Source of the DNA: Paenibacillus sp. ACRRY
Lineage (GTDB): Bacteria; Bacillota; Bacilli; Paenibacillales; Paenibacillaceae
Assembly: GCF_022346995.1 (NCBI RefSeq)
Contig: NZ_JAKRNM010000001.1
Location: forward strand, 1,054,001 to 1,118,000
Direction: 5' to 3'
DNA: 64,000 bases
How positions within the stretch are numbered: position 1 is the first letter of the stretch; each line of letters starts with the position of its first letter. Under the pieces are notes generated by a model. That model did not search any database. It had not been told where the DNA came from and saw only the letters and a list, made by a program, of their open reading frames with translations. Both the position numbers and the translations under genes were made by a program. This document shows, in pieces, positions 1 to 8,900 of the stretch.

Positions 1-75
1 AATGAGGTTCAATGCCATAACGACGAGTACAACAAGCTGAACTGACCCTTTGCTAAGCCACTTACGAAGCATCAT
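1..75 (-). CDS. Sugar ABC transporter permease, MalG type (5'-terminal fragment)
   Basis: Only the first 25 codons lie in the window; the gene runs off the left edge. The start ATG (73-75) overlaps the stop of the upstream permease as ATGA, so the two are translationally coupled. A second in-frame ATG follows immediately at 70-72. The visible residues are a short basic N-terminus (MMLRKWLSKGS) followed by a hydrophobic stretch, as expected for the cytoplasmic tail and first membrane helix of a binding-protein-dependent inner-membrane permease. The MalG assignment rests on position (third gene after binding protein and MalF-type permease), not on its own sequence. Confidence 0.7.
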   Translation of the reverse strand, partial: MMLRKWLSKGSVQLVVLVVMALNLI

Positions 76-950
76 GCAGACACCTCCCGTTTGTTCATTT
101 TCAGCACAAAGACGGCGGTAATCACGATAATTACGGCAAATGAAATGACACCAAGTGCCGATGCTTTACCGAAGAGCTGTTCCGTAAATGCCATTTTATA
201 AATCGTATAGATCAGCGTATTAGTAGCCGTTCCGGGGCCGCCATTCGTCATAATAAACGGGAAATCGAAGGCTTTGAGGCCATTGATCAAGCTTAGCGTT
301 ACGTTAATGGTAATCGCTGTTGCCAGCAATGGAATCTTGACATGGCGCAGCAATCTCCAGGAACCACAGCCGTCCATTCGACCGGCTTCCAGCAGATCAG
401 TAGGAACGGTCTGAAGCCCTGCGAGAAAGATAATCATCGTTGTTCCGATGGTCTTCCAGATTTCGACGAAGATAATTGAATATAAGGCAGTCGAATAGTC
501 CCCCAGGAAATTCAATTCGTTCGCGATACCTAATTTATCGAGAAAGGAAGAAATCAGTCCGTAATCCGGCATATAGACGTAGCTCCACAAAAATCCGACT
601 ACAATTGCACTAAACAATGTGGGAATATACGCCAGGGAACGATAGATCCCGGTTCCTCTTATTTTCATGTTTAACAGCAGAGCCAGTGCCAACCCGATGA
701 TATTGCCGGCGATCACGGTGACAAACGTATAGATCAGCGTATTTTTTAATGAAATGCCAAGGATATCGCTGCTGAACAATTCCTTATAGTTGTCGAATCC
801 GATATAGTTGTAGGCTTGGGCATACCCGTTATAGTCCGTTATGCTGTACTGGAACAACCGCAGGATCGGGAAGATCCAGAAGGTCAGGTAGAAAAGTAAT
901 GCCGGTAAGGCAAACCAGTACATGGACTTTTTCATTACAGTAGAGCTCAT
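72..950 (-). CDS. Sugar ABC transporter permease, MalF/UgpA type
   Basis: A 292-residue integral membrane protein with about six hydrophobic helices. Near residues 187-208 it carries the EAA loop of binding-protein-dependent permeases (E-A-G-R-M-D-G followed by I-P-L-L), which contacts the cytoplasmic ATPase. It would form the membrane channel with the MalG-type partner encoded downstream. No ATPase gene lies in the window, as is common in Paenibacillus, where a shared MsmX-type ATPase serves many importers; that is inference. It is the second gene of the operon, 81 nt after the binding-protein gene. The substrate cannot be read from the sequence. The neighbouring GH3 enzyme suggests an oligosaccharide. 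Confidence 0.92.
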   Translation of the reverse strand: MSSTVMKKSMYWFALPALLFYLTFWIFPILRLFQYSITDYNGYAQAYNYIGFDNYKELFSSDILGISLKNTLIYTFVTVIAGNIIGLALALLLNMKIRGTGIYRSLAYIPTLFSAIVVGFLWSYVYMPDYGLISSFLDKLGIANELNFLGDYSTALYSIIFVEIWKTIGTTMIIFLAGLQTVPTDLLEAGRMDGCGSWRLLRHVKIPLLATAITINVTLSLINGLKAFDFPFIMTNGGPGTATNTLIYTIYKMAFTEQLFGKASALGVISFAVIIVITAVFVLKMNKREVSA

Positions 951-980
951 CCTGCTCCATCCTTTCCAAGAAGGCCTGCA

Positions 981-1015
981 GCAAGGGAAGAAAGACTACC
1001 TTTCCTTCCCTTTGC
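981..1015 (-). terminator. Intergenic stem-loop between binding protein and permease genes
   Basis: An imperfect inverted repeat lies just after the stop codon of the binding-protein gene. GCAAGGGAAG-AAAG pairs with CTTT-CCTTCCC-TTTGC around an ACTAC loop. There is no clear T-run, so it is more likely a partial terminator or a 3'-end stabiliser that keeps binding-protein mRNA in excess over permease mRNA, as is known for other sugar ABC operons. Confidence 0.5.
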
Positions 1016-1031
1016 GGCAGACAGCATCATT

Positions 1032-2363
1032 CTAGTTTTTCCACAGCTCTCTGAACTTGGTTTCCATGGCGTTAGCCACATCCTCAGGCGTTGTTTTCTG
1101 ACCTGCGATGATTTCAGCAAACTTCGATTGCATAACATCCGACACTCCCGCCGGCCACATCTGATTGCTGAAATAAACGGAGTTTCCGGTTTGTTGATAG
1201 TTATCGTTAACTTCCTTGAACAATTCGTTCTCAAGCTGCACATCTTTGTACACGCTGATTGAACTGTTGGCTTCCACAAACGCATTGAAAAGATCTGATT
1301 CACCGTCGAAAAGGTAGTTCAGCACTTCTTTGGCAGCATCCAGGTTCGCCGATTTCGCGTTCAGAGCATACCCGGCTGACGTTGCCGCGGATACAAACAC
1401 CGGCTGTCCAGACTCGTTACCCGGCAGTGAGGCAAATCCGCGTGTAAATTCAGCTGCACCCTTGGAGGTCATGGAAGCGTAGTCCCATGTTCCGGTTAAG
1501 GTCATGGCTGCTTTGCCATCGATGAACAACTGTGCAGATTGGGCACTTCCAATGCCAAGCGAGTTTTTAACCACATAGTTCTTATCATAGAGTTCTTTAT
1601 ATTTGGAGATCGTTTCGATCCACTTAGGATCAGTCAACGATTTCTCACCGTTTTGCAGCTTAACATCAAAATCCATCTCACCCGGATAGACAACGTTCGC
1701 AGCGATTGGATACATGCCGAATTGAATCATCCATGGGTCTTTATCGCCCATTGCTATTGGAGTTACGCCTGCAGCTTGCAGCTTTTGGCACAGTTCGAGG
1801 AAGGAGGACCAATCCCTCGGAAACTCGGTATACCCCACCTGTTCTAACAATTCCTTGTTGTAGTAAACACCCAGAAAATCAAGTCCTTCCGCTACTCCAT
1901 ACGGCTTGCCCTCGTAGGACATGTCTTCCTTCGCACCCTGACTGATATTATCCCAGAACGTCAGGTCAGACAGATCTGCAGCGAATCCTGCCTTCGCAAA
2001 ATCATTAACGCCGCCAGCCGCATTCTTCGGAAAGATCCAGAAAATGTCCGGACCCTGTCCTGCTGCAAGCTTGGTTCGCACAGAAGTGTTGTACTGGTCG
2101 TCAGGCAGCTTCTGCACTTCCAGCGTGATATTCGGGAACTTTTCCTTGACGAGGCGCGGTAAGGTTTCCAGCTCAAAATCCTCTCCTTCAGAGGCCTTGT
2201 TTCCTGATAGCATCATTGTTAACGTAATGGCCTTCCCGGACTCCTCTGTTCCCCCATTGCTATTATCCGTTCCACTCTCTTCCGAGCTACCAGAGCTGCA
2301 TGCACTCACGAAGATCATGAGAAGCACCAGCGTTAAGGACCAGAGTCGTTTTCTTTTTTTCAT
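1032..2363 (-). CDS. Extracellular sugar-binding lipoprotein (ABC transporter)
   Basis: A 443-residue family 1 solute-binding protein. The N-terminus is a lipoprotein signal: basic KKRKR, a hydrophobic core, and lipobox V-S-A-C with Cys22 as the lipidated residue, followed by a Ser/Glu/Gly-rich linker. The mature part has the usual binding-protein features, including the GKAAMTLTGTWDY motif. I chose the ATG at 2363, not the longer open frame to 2513, because it follows a GGGGG ribosome site and places the signal peptide at the N-terminus. It captures a carbohydrate at the cell surface and delivers it to the two permeases downstream. Its promoter carries an operator-like block shared with the GH3 gene (see 2412-2470). 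Confidence 0.92.
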   Translation of the reverse strand: MKKRKRLWSLTLVLLMIFVSACSSGSSEESGTDNSNGGTEESGKAITLTMMLSGNKASEGEDFELETLPRLVKEKFPNITLEVQKLPDDQYNTSVRTKLAAGQGPDIFWIFPKNAAGGVNDFAKAGFAADLSDLTFWDNISQGAKEDMSYEGKPYGVAEGLDFLGVYYNKELLEQVGYTEFPRDWSSFLELCQKLQAAGVTPIAMGDKDPWMIQFGMYPIAANVVYPGEMDFDVKLQNGEKSLTDPKWIETISKYKELYDKNYVVKNSLGIGSAQSAQLFIDGKAAMTLTGTWDYASMTSKGAAEFTRGFASLPGNESGQPVFVSAATSAGYALNAKSANLDAAKEVLNYLFDGESDLFNAFVEANSSISVYKDVQLENELFKEVNDNYQQTGNSVYFSNQMWPAGVSDVMQSKFAEIIAGQKTTPEDVANAMETKFRELWKN

Positions 2364-2411
2364 CTTGTCATTCCCCCAATTCATGTTTATTCTTGCTTTG
2401 TGCACATTCTC

Positions 2412-2470
2412 ATCATAAGGCGCGCTCAAGTGCATTTGCTTTGGCTCGTTTGGTGCACTATTTTTAGATT
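2412..2470 (-). promoter_or_regulatory. Promoter with module-1 conserved block (binding-protein operon)
   Basis: On the minus strand a -10 hexamer TATGAT lies at 2412-2417. Fourteen nucleotides upstream of it begins a 40-nt block (2431-2470) that matches the block in front of the GH3 gene (10441-10480) at 27 of 40 positions without gaps, including a 7-nt run at one end and a 9-nt run containing TATTTTTAG near the other. The block occupies the -35 region, where an AraC-type activator would sit. It ends 23 nt before the ATG of the divergent kinase gene, so it could also affect that gene. Confidence 0.65.
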
Positions 2471-2493
2471 TGACAATGGCGGGAGGAGCACGT

Positions 2494-4302
2494 ATGATTC
2501 TGTTCAACATCAAAACTAAACTTTTTCTGGTCCTCGTCCTCGTGTCGATTGTGCCGATTATCGTTGTTTCTGTCAGTTCTTATCGAAGTTACACAAAGCT
2601 GGTGAACGAACAGACCTCACTCGTGACGTCGACAACCATCGGCAACTCGGTAAAAAGTATGGAAGAGATTTTGCAGAACATTGACCGAATATCCGTCACG
2701 TTACTTCAGCAATCCTCTAATGCAACCGCTTACAGCACAGTGAGTGACGAACTCATCAAATTAAACGGGACGAACGACCAGTATGAAATCTTCATGATCC
2801 GCAGCAAATTGAAATTAATCTTCGAAAACATCCTGCTTGGCTACAATTACATCAATGGGTTATACCTGTTCACGCCAGATGGCAAATGGATCAGCTATGG
2901 CAGCAGCGGCACCGACCTGAGCCTCGATTATATCGCTCTTCGCGATGAGTGGTACCTGGATACGATCCAGCGTAAAGGCGATCTATATATTGGTGAAGTC
3001 GGCGTCAAACCGTATATCATTAACGCGAAGGAATCAATAGGATTCTCCAGAGCCCTCTACGATCCAAACAATAATGAATTTCTTGGTGTGTTTATGCTGG
3101 ATTGCAGTATGAACATCTTTGACGGACTGAACCGAAATCCGGCCCCAAGTCTGTCCAATCTGTATCTGGCAAATGATGCTGGCGAGATTCTCTATTCATC
3201 AGATGGAAGCAAGATGGGCACGCCTCTCTCTGCTTCTCTTGTTACGGCAACTCAGCAAGTCGCCAGTAATGCCCAGTACAAATCCATACAGGATAACATG
3301 ATGACGGTGATTCAAAAGGTACCAGGACGCAATTGGAACGTGATCGCCAATATCTCCATGGATCGGCTGTATGAGGAATACAATATATCGCAGAAGCTCT
3401 TGTTCTATGTGGCTGTTAGCTGTGGAGTCATCTTCCTGCTGCTTTCCTTCTTTCTGTCGAACCTGATCACCAAACCCATCATTGAATTGACCAAAATGAT
3501 GCGTAAAACCAAATCTCATCGATTCGCAACTATCAAACCTCAAGTGGCCAGGCAAGTCGATGAGATTGGCATTTTGTATCACGAGTTCAACAAAATGATG
3601 AAAGATATCGACACCCATATACGGGAGAGCTACCAGAATAAAATTCTCATGCTGGATTCACAGATGAAAGCGCTCGAAGCCCAGATTAACTCCCATTTTC
3701 TCTATAACACCTTGGAATCAATCAATAGTATCGCAGAGATCGAAGAAGTCGAGAGCATCGTGGTGATGACCAAGTCGCTCGGAGACATGTTCCGGTACAG
3801 TATCAAAACAGAAAGCGAATTGGTCATGCTCAGCGAGGAACTTAAACATGTCGAAAACTATATGGCCATCCAGCAAATCCGGTACGGTGACAAAATCAGT
3901 TTCGATCTTCATGTGGACCCGGACATACATGGCCGTCGCATGCTGAAACTGCTGCTGCAGCCCCTTGTGGAAAATGCCATTTATCACGGGCTTGAGAACA
4001 AACGCGGAAAAGGCTCCATCTCCATTACAGGCTTCTTTCAAGGTGACCGAATTGTATTTCAAATCAAGGACGATGGTATTGGCATGTCAGAGTCACAGGC
4101 GGAAGAGCTTCGACAACTGCTCCTGCAACCACCTGAGTTTGTCGCCGTTGGCCAGCGGCAGAAGCAAAGTATTGGCATCAAAAATGTGCATTCAAGAATT
4201 GCACTGTATTACGGAGAGGCCTACGGACTTTCCTTCGATACCGAGTTGAATAAGGGAACACAAATTACGATTGAGATTCCAGCCGATTGGGAAAAGAGGT
4301 GA
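2494..4302 (+). CDS. Two-component sensor histidine kinase, YesM family
   Basis: A 602-residue membrane kinase. In order it has transmembrane helix 1 (about 10-30), an extracellular dCache-like sensor region (about 31-300), transmembrane helix 2 (about 302-323), a HAMP linker, a His_kinase domain with the phospho-accepting His401 in HFLYNTLE, and a HATPase domain with the N-box LVENAIYHGLENK and the G-box DDGIGM. The ATG at 2494 is preferred over the TTG at 2470 because GGGAGGAG lies 5 nt before it. It is divergent from the ABC operon and its 3' end is 7 nt before the response regulator gene. It would sense an extracellular sugar or the loaded binding protein and phosphorylate the next gene's product. 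Confidence 0.95.
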   Translation: MILFNIKTKLFLVLVLVSIVPIIVVSVSSYRSYTKLVNEQTSLVTSTTIGNSVKSMEEILQNIDRISVTLLQQSSNATAYSTVSDELIKLNGTNDQYEIFMIRSKLKLIFENILLGYNYINGLYLFTPDGKWISYGSSGTDLSLDYIALRDEWYLDTIQRKGDLYIGEVGVKPYIINAKESIGFSRALYDPNNNEFLGVFMLDCSMNIFDGLNRNPAPSLSNLYLANDAGEILYSSDGSKMGTPLSASLVTATQQVASNAQYKSIQDNMMTVIQKVPGRNWNVIANISMDRLYEEYNISQKLLFYVAVSCGVIFLLLSFFLSNLITKPIIELTKMMRKTKSHRFATIKPQVARQVDEIGILYHEFNKMMKDIDTHIRESYQNKILMLDSQMKALEAQINSHFLYNTLESINSIAEIEEVESIVVMTKSLGDMFRYSIKTESELVMLSEELKHVENYMAIQQIRYGDKISFDLHVDPDIHGRRMLKLLLQPLVENAIYHGLENKRGKGSISITGFFQGDRIVFQIKDDGIGMSESQAEELRQLLLQPPEFVAVGQRQKQSIGIKNVHSRIALYYGEAYGLSFDTELNKGTQITIEIPADWEKR

Positions 4303-4309
4303 CCGAACG

Positions 4310-5887
4310 ATGTACACGTTTATCATTGTGGATGACGAGCCGTTGATACGCAAAGGTCTGTTGAAAAAATTAGAGACTTTCGATCATACGCTTAAGCTTC
4401 TTGGCGAGGCGGATAACGGTGCAGATGCACTCGCTCTGATTGATTCATCCAAGCCGGATATTATCTTTACGGACATGCGCATGCCCGAGGTTGATGGCAA
4501 GCTGCTAATCAGAACGGTAAGGCAGCAATATCCGCGGATGAAGCTTATTGTCATTAGCGGCCATGCCGATTTTGATTACATGCAGGAGGCCATCTCAGCC
4601 AAGGTCGTCAATTACCTGCTGAAGCCTTTTAGCAGAGACGAGATTCACAGTACGCTCCACCAGGCCATCCATGCTATCGAACAGGAACGCTCCTTGGAGC
4701 GCGAGGTCATTCTGCGAACCGTCGAAACAGAACAGATGAATATTGATGCTGATACGCAGGCCTTCCTGAATGTTGTGCTGGCTCCCAATGCATCCAGCAA
4801 AAAGCCTGCGTTCCGTTCTGCAGAATTTGCTGCTATCTTCGCATCTGAGCAGTCTGTTCTAATGACGGTCTATAGCCCTCAACCGCTCTCGGCACAGCAG
4901 CTGCCTACATTTTCAAATGGTCTGTACATTCCTCATCCGCAATCGGAGCAGCTGCTGTTTTTCCTGATTTATGAGCAGGGATGTACAATTCATGAATTGC
5001 AGAAAAAGGCGCTTCAAACAGCAAACGTGATTTTGACGAAAGCGCAATCTGCAGACATCTGCATTGGGATCAGCTCGCCGCTCACAGGCATTGACGGTGT
5101 CCGAGAAGCGCACCACCAAACCATCCTTGCCTTAGATGAACGATCCATAACTGATTTTGGCAAGTGTTACGTGTATTCCGAGAGAAACATTCCGTTCAGT
5201 CCTCTGAAGTGGACTCGAATGTTTGAACTGCTGTTCTTCATTGAGAGCGGAAATTCACAGAAGGTTGACGAACTCATCACCGATTTTTTTGCCTTCTACA
5301 TCCGGCAGCCTGACACCTTGCTTACTCATCTGAAGGAACAATGCAGGGAGATTATTACAGAAACTAAGCGACTGTTAAATGACTATCTTCAAAACGGGAG
5401 CAGCAATAATGCTTCCTCAAGTCTTGAGGCTGTTCTAAACGTCTCGTTTGATATGGAATGCATCCGGGAATACATGAGAAAGGTACTGACAGGAGCAGCA
5501 CTTCTGCTGAAAGATGATAATCCCTACGCATCGGATCAGGTAATCGATAACGTCAAAAAGTATATAGATACTCATTTTGCCAAGGATTTAACGCTGGAAT
5601 GGGTATCGTCACTGTTCTATCTAAACCCGAGTTACCTCAGCTATCTATTTAAAGAAAAGACCTCCGAAAACTTTACCGATTACGTGAATCGTCTACGCAT
5701 CGGGCATGCCAAACACCTGTTAGCGAGTACGGACGACAAAATCTACCGTATTGCCAAACAGCTGGGTTACGATAATCCAAAGTACTTTTTCCGGGTATTT
5801 AAAAAAGTGACGGGTTGGACTCCAGAGGAATTCAGAAAACACCATAAATCCTTCTCCGCAAACAACAAGGAACCAGGCCATGTTTGA
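4310..5887 (+). CDS. Response regulator with AraC-type DNA-binding domain, YesN family
   Basis: A 525-residue regulator. The receiver domain covers residues 1-120 with acidic pocket D9-D10 and phospho-acceptor Asp55 (FTDMRMPE) and the conserved Lys in LKPF. A long linker follows. The last 100 residues are an AraC double helix-turn-helix (DLTLEWVSSLFYLNPSYLS then IAKQLGYDNPKYFFRVFKK). The ATG at 4310 follows AAGAGGTG. The kinase upstream is its cognate partner. Its likely targets are the binding-protein operon and the GH3 gene, because both promoters carry the same conserved block. That is inference from the sequence match. Confidence 0.94.
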   Translation: MYTFIIVDDEPLIRKGLLKKLETFDHTLKLLGEADNGADALALIDSSKPDIIFTDMRMPEVDGKLLIRTVRQQYPRMKLIVISGHADFDYMQEAISAKVVNYLLKPFSRDEIHSTLHQAIHAIEQERSLEREVILRTVETEQMNIDADTQAFLNVVLAPNASSKKPAFRSAEFAAIFASEQSVLMTVYSPQPLSAQQLPTFSNGLYIPHPQSEQLLFFLIYEQGCTIHELQKKALQTANVILTKAQSADICIGISSPLTGIDGVREAHHQTILALDERSITDFGKCYVYSERNIPFSPLKWTRMFELLFFIESGNSQKVDELITDFFAFYIRQPDTLLTHLKEQCREIITETKRLLNDYLQNGSSNNASSSLEAVLNVSFDMECIREYMRKVLTGAALLLKDDNPYASDQVIDNVKKYIDTHFAKDLTLEWVSSLFYLNPSYLSYLFKEKTSENFTDYVNRLRIGHAKHLLASTDDKIYRIAKQLGYDNPKYFFRVFKKVTGWTPEEFRKHHKSFSANNKEPGHV

Positions 5888-5906
5888 TGGCCCAGTTCCT
5901 TGTTGT
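5862..5906. terminator. Convergent hairpin between response regulator and GH3 genes
   Basis: ACAACAAGGAAC (5862-5873) pairs perfectly with GTTCCTTGTTGT (5895-5906). The left arm lies inside the last codons of the response regulator gene. There is no strong T-run on either side, so termination efficiency is uncertain. Its position between two convergent genes supports a bidirectional terminator. Confidence 0.55.
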
Positions 5907-5925
5907 CGTAGTGCTGATTAATAGC

Positions 5926-8900
5926 TTAATGATCAAGTAATGTTGCAATCTGATCGTGAACTCGGACAATGACCGCAGCAAGTTGTGCGCGTGTCAGCGT
6001 GCTCTTAGGTTGCAGTAGTCCATTCGGCGAACCCTGGAATACACCGAGCTTGATGGCTGTTGCCATGGCTGGTCGGGTCACAGGTGTTAGCTGAGCCTGA
6101 TCCTTGAAGTCTTCCAGCCAGGAATCCATTTCGGCTTCCGACAGCTCTGTATTTACCCCAGCCAATTTCAATGCTCTGACAAGTACCGCCGCCATGTTCT
6201 CTCTGGACATTGGAGCGTTAGGCTCGTATTGCCCTTCTTCCATCAAGTCATACTTCACGGCAGCTCGTAATACCGGATCAAACCATTTTTCATTGGATGC
6301 AGATGCTTCCGGCTCGATGCCTAACACATTCAGAGCGACCATTAACGTTTGGGCGGATGTTGTCGTTCCCTGCGGCTGCATGCGTTGATCCGAAACGCCA
6401 TTGATCAGAAGCAAACTGCTTGCTTTAGCTATATCTCTGGCATACCAAGCCGATGAATCAACGTCAACAAAGCTGCGTGATGCCTGAATAGCTGCGTAGG
6501 TTCCTCCTTGATTAAGCAGCACGTTCCATACCTTGTTACCATTTGTATCCTGAGTCAAGACGCCGGGGACTGGAGTAAGTGCTCCTTCTTCTCCAATATA
6601 TGCAATTGTTGTGGCGTCTGCAGCAACGTTAGCGTCAACCGGCAGAGTTGCGGTGAAGAATATACCTTGCTTAGTTTTAATGGTCACATTCCACGGCTCC
6701 CCGATTATCTTCACGCCCGATTTTTGAATGCGTTTTACCTTCTGTTGGTCCGTCTCACTTCCCTTTTCTACAGAGACGGCAGCAGCGGGATTCCCTCCCG
6801 AATCAATCTCGCCTTCATTCTCGGATTCTGATGCGGGTGTTTCGCCAGGAGTACCAACACTGCCCGAACCTGGCGAGCTTGGCGAACCAGGATTCGTTCC
6901 CGGATTCGTGCCTGGGTTTCCTGGATTAACCTCCGTATCTTTTACAGTGAACGATAATCCGTCGATTCGAAGATCTGGTTCATGGAACACCAAGTACAGA
7001 TCATGCACACCACTCACGGCAGAAGAAATATCGACTTCTACCTCAGCGTATCCTAATTCCTTGACTGAGACGTTAGCGGTACTAATCTTGTAAGAGACAG
7101 GCTCTGTCACCGGTACATTCCATACAGCAAGTGGGACAGAGTCAGGCTTATCTGCATGTAATGAGATCGTTCCCCCTTGTGCATTGGATGCGACTGACGC
7201 TTTCACCTTCTGAGCACCTGTCAGATTGACCTTCGGTAAAGCAACCCACGATCCGTTTTGCTTCGAACGAACGGCATAGTAGCCTCCTACGATCGCTTTT
7301 GCTTTTAACTGGGCTGCAGTGCGTTCTTTGGACACTTCGTGATAGACGACTTCGTTGGAAGCAAATGCATGATCAAATACATTAATAGGCTCGGTGAGAG
7401 ATAAAGTCGCCACAGACTTCCCAGTAATGTTTAATGATTTGGAAACTCGCACGTCCGCATCTGCCGCCGAAGTTCCAATCATAAAATCATAGCTTCCTTG
7501 CTCAACGATCCAATCGTTCCAATTCACATCCCATAATGCGAGCGTTTGTGGATCGACCTCAAGCTGCACTTCTTTCGTTTGACCTGGGTCGAGATGGACC
7601 TTATCAAATGCAGCCAATTTCTTTTTCGGCGCATGCGCACCGTAAGCGGAACTGCTGTTACGGGCGTACAACTGAACCACCTCGGACGTCTCAACTTCAC
7701 CCGCATTCGTAACACGGACTGAAACCGTAAATGGCTCTTCCCCTGTAACCGAAGAAGGTACGTTCAACGAATCGTAGGTAAATTCCGAATAAGACAGTCC
7801 ATAACCGAACGGATAGGTCACCTTGGCGTCTGTGTACATGTACGTCAACCCAGATTCAATGGGATCTGCATTTGTCATATCTACTGTGAAACGAGGGTCG
7901 ATCGTGTCGAGACCAGATGCGTTACCTTCAGGCACGACGTAGGAATTAATCGCCGGAAAAGCATCCATGCCCGCATACCACGTGGACGACAAGCGGCCTG
8001 TCGGGGCGTATTCACCATACAGCACCTGGGCCAGTGCATACGAATCATATTGACCGCCGTACGGCTGATATACAACGGCGGATACATTTGGATTGTTTTG
8101 AATGCGTTCCATACTTACAGGAAAGCTCGATTTAACAACAACGATCGTTTTCTTACCTTCGGCTGCAAAGGCAGCAGATACATTATCAATTAGTGCATAA
8201 TCAGCCTCACCCATATCCAGGCTTGAGCGATCATTGCCCTCGCCTGCACTGTGACGTGGTGGTGCTCCTACGAAAACGATCGCATAATCGTCTTCAGCAG
8301 CTCTTGCTGCGGCATCTTCGCCCGCACTTCTCACAATGCTCTTCTCAAATTTAGCCACGTCGGGGCGATTCGCAGCATTTTCTTTGGTTCCTAGCGGTGA
8401 AGGTGCAGTCACGAGCTTTCCGTCCCCATCTACTTGGATGAAGCGCCCATTGGCATAATACCAGTTGGTAAAGTCGCCGGAGAATCCAGTACGGTAGCCA
8501 TTGGCAACAATAGATACGGATCCATCCTCATTGTTTTCCATTCGCAGCGTTGGCGGGATGGCACTCGTGTCTCCCATCATATCCGGAAGGCTCCAATCGT
8601 TATTTGTCAGATTCAGGCTCGTGCCATCCGTGTTACCCACCGCTGCATTATTGGTCGCAGGCGAAGTAATCCAACGTTGATTATGGAGTGACAGCAGACT
8701 CGCCCCCGCTTGACCCCAATCATATACACGGAACAAATGGGAAGAACTGTCCTCTGCTGGCGTATCCGAAGTCGTGATGAGCTGCGCTCCCTCCGTTCCG
8801 GCATTTGGACTGTACACATCTGCCGTAACGGTTTGTTGGTTGGCTTTGGAGGTTAGCATAATGACTTCACCTCCAGGGGCATAGTTTACGTTACTGCTTC

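Noticed and set aside
947-1303. 118-codon minus-strand open frame
   Set aside because: It lies inside the binding-protein gene in another frame, has odd composition and no ribosome site.
2044-2418. 124-codon plus-strand open frame
   Set aside because: Antisense to the binding-protein gene; no start signal and no family features.
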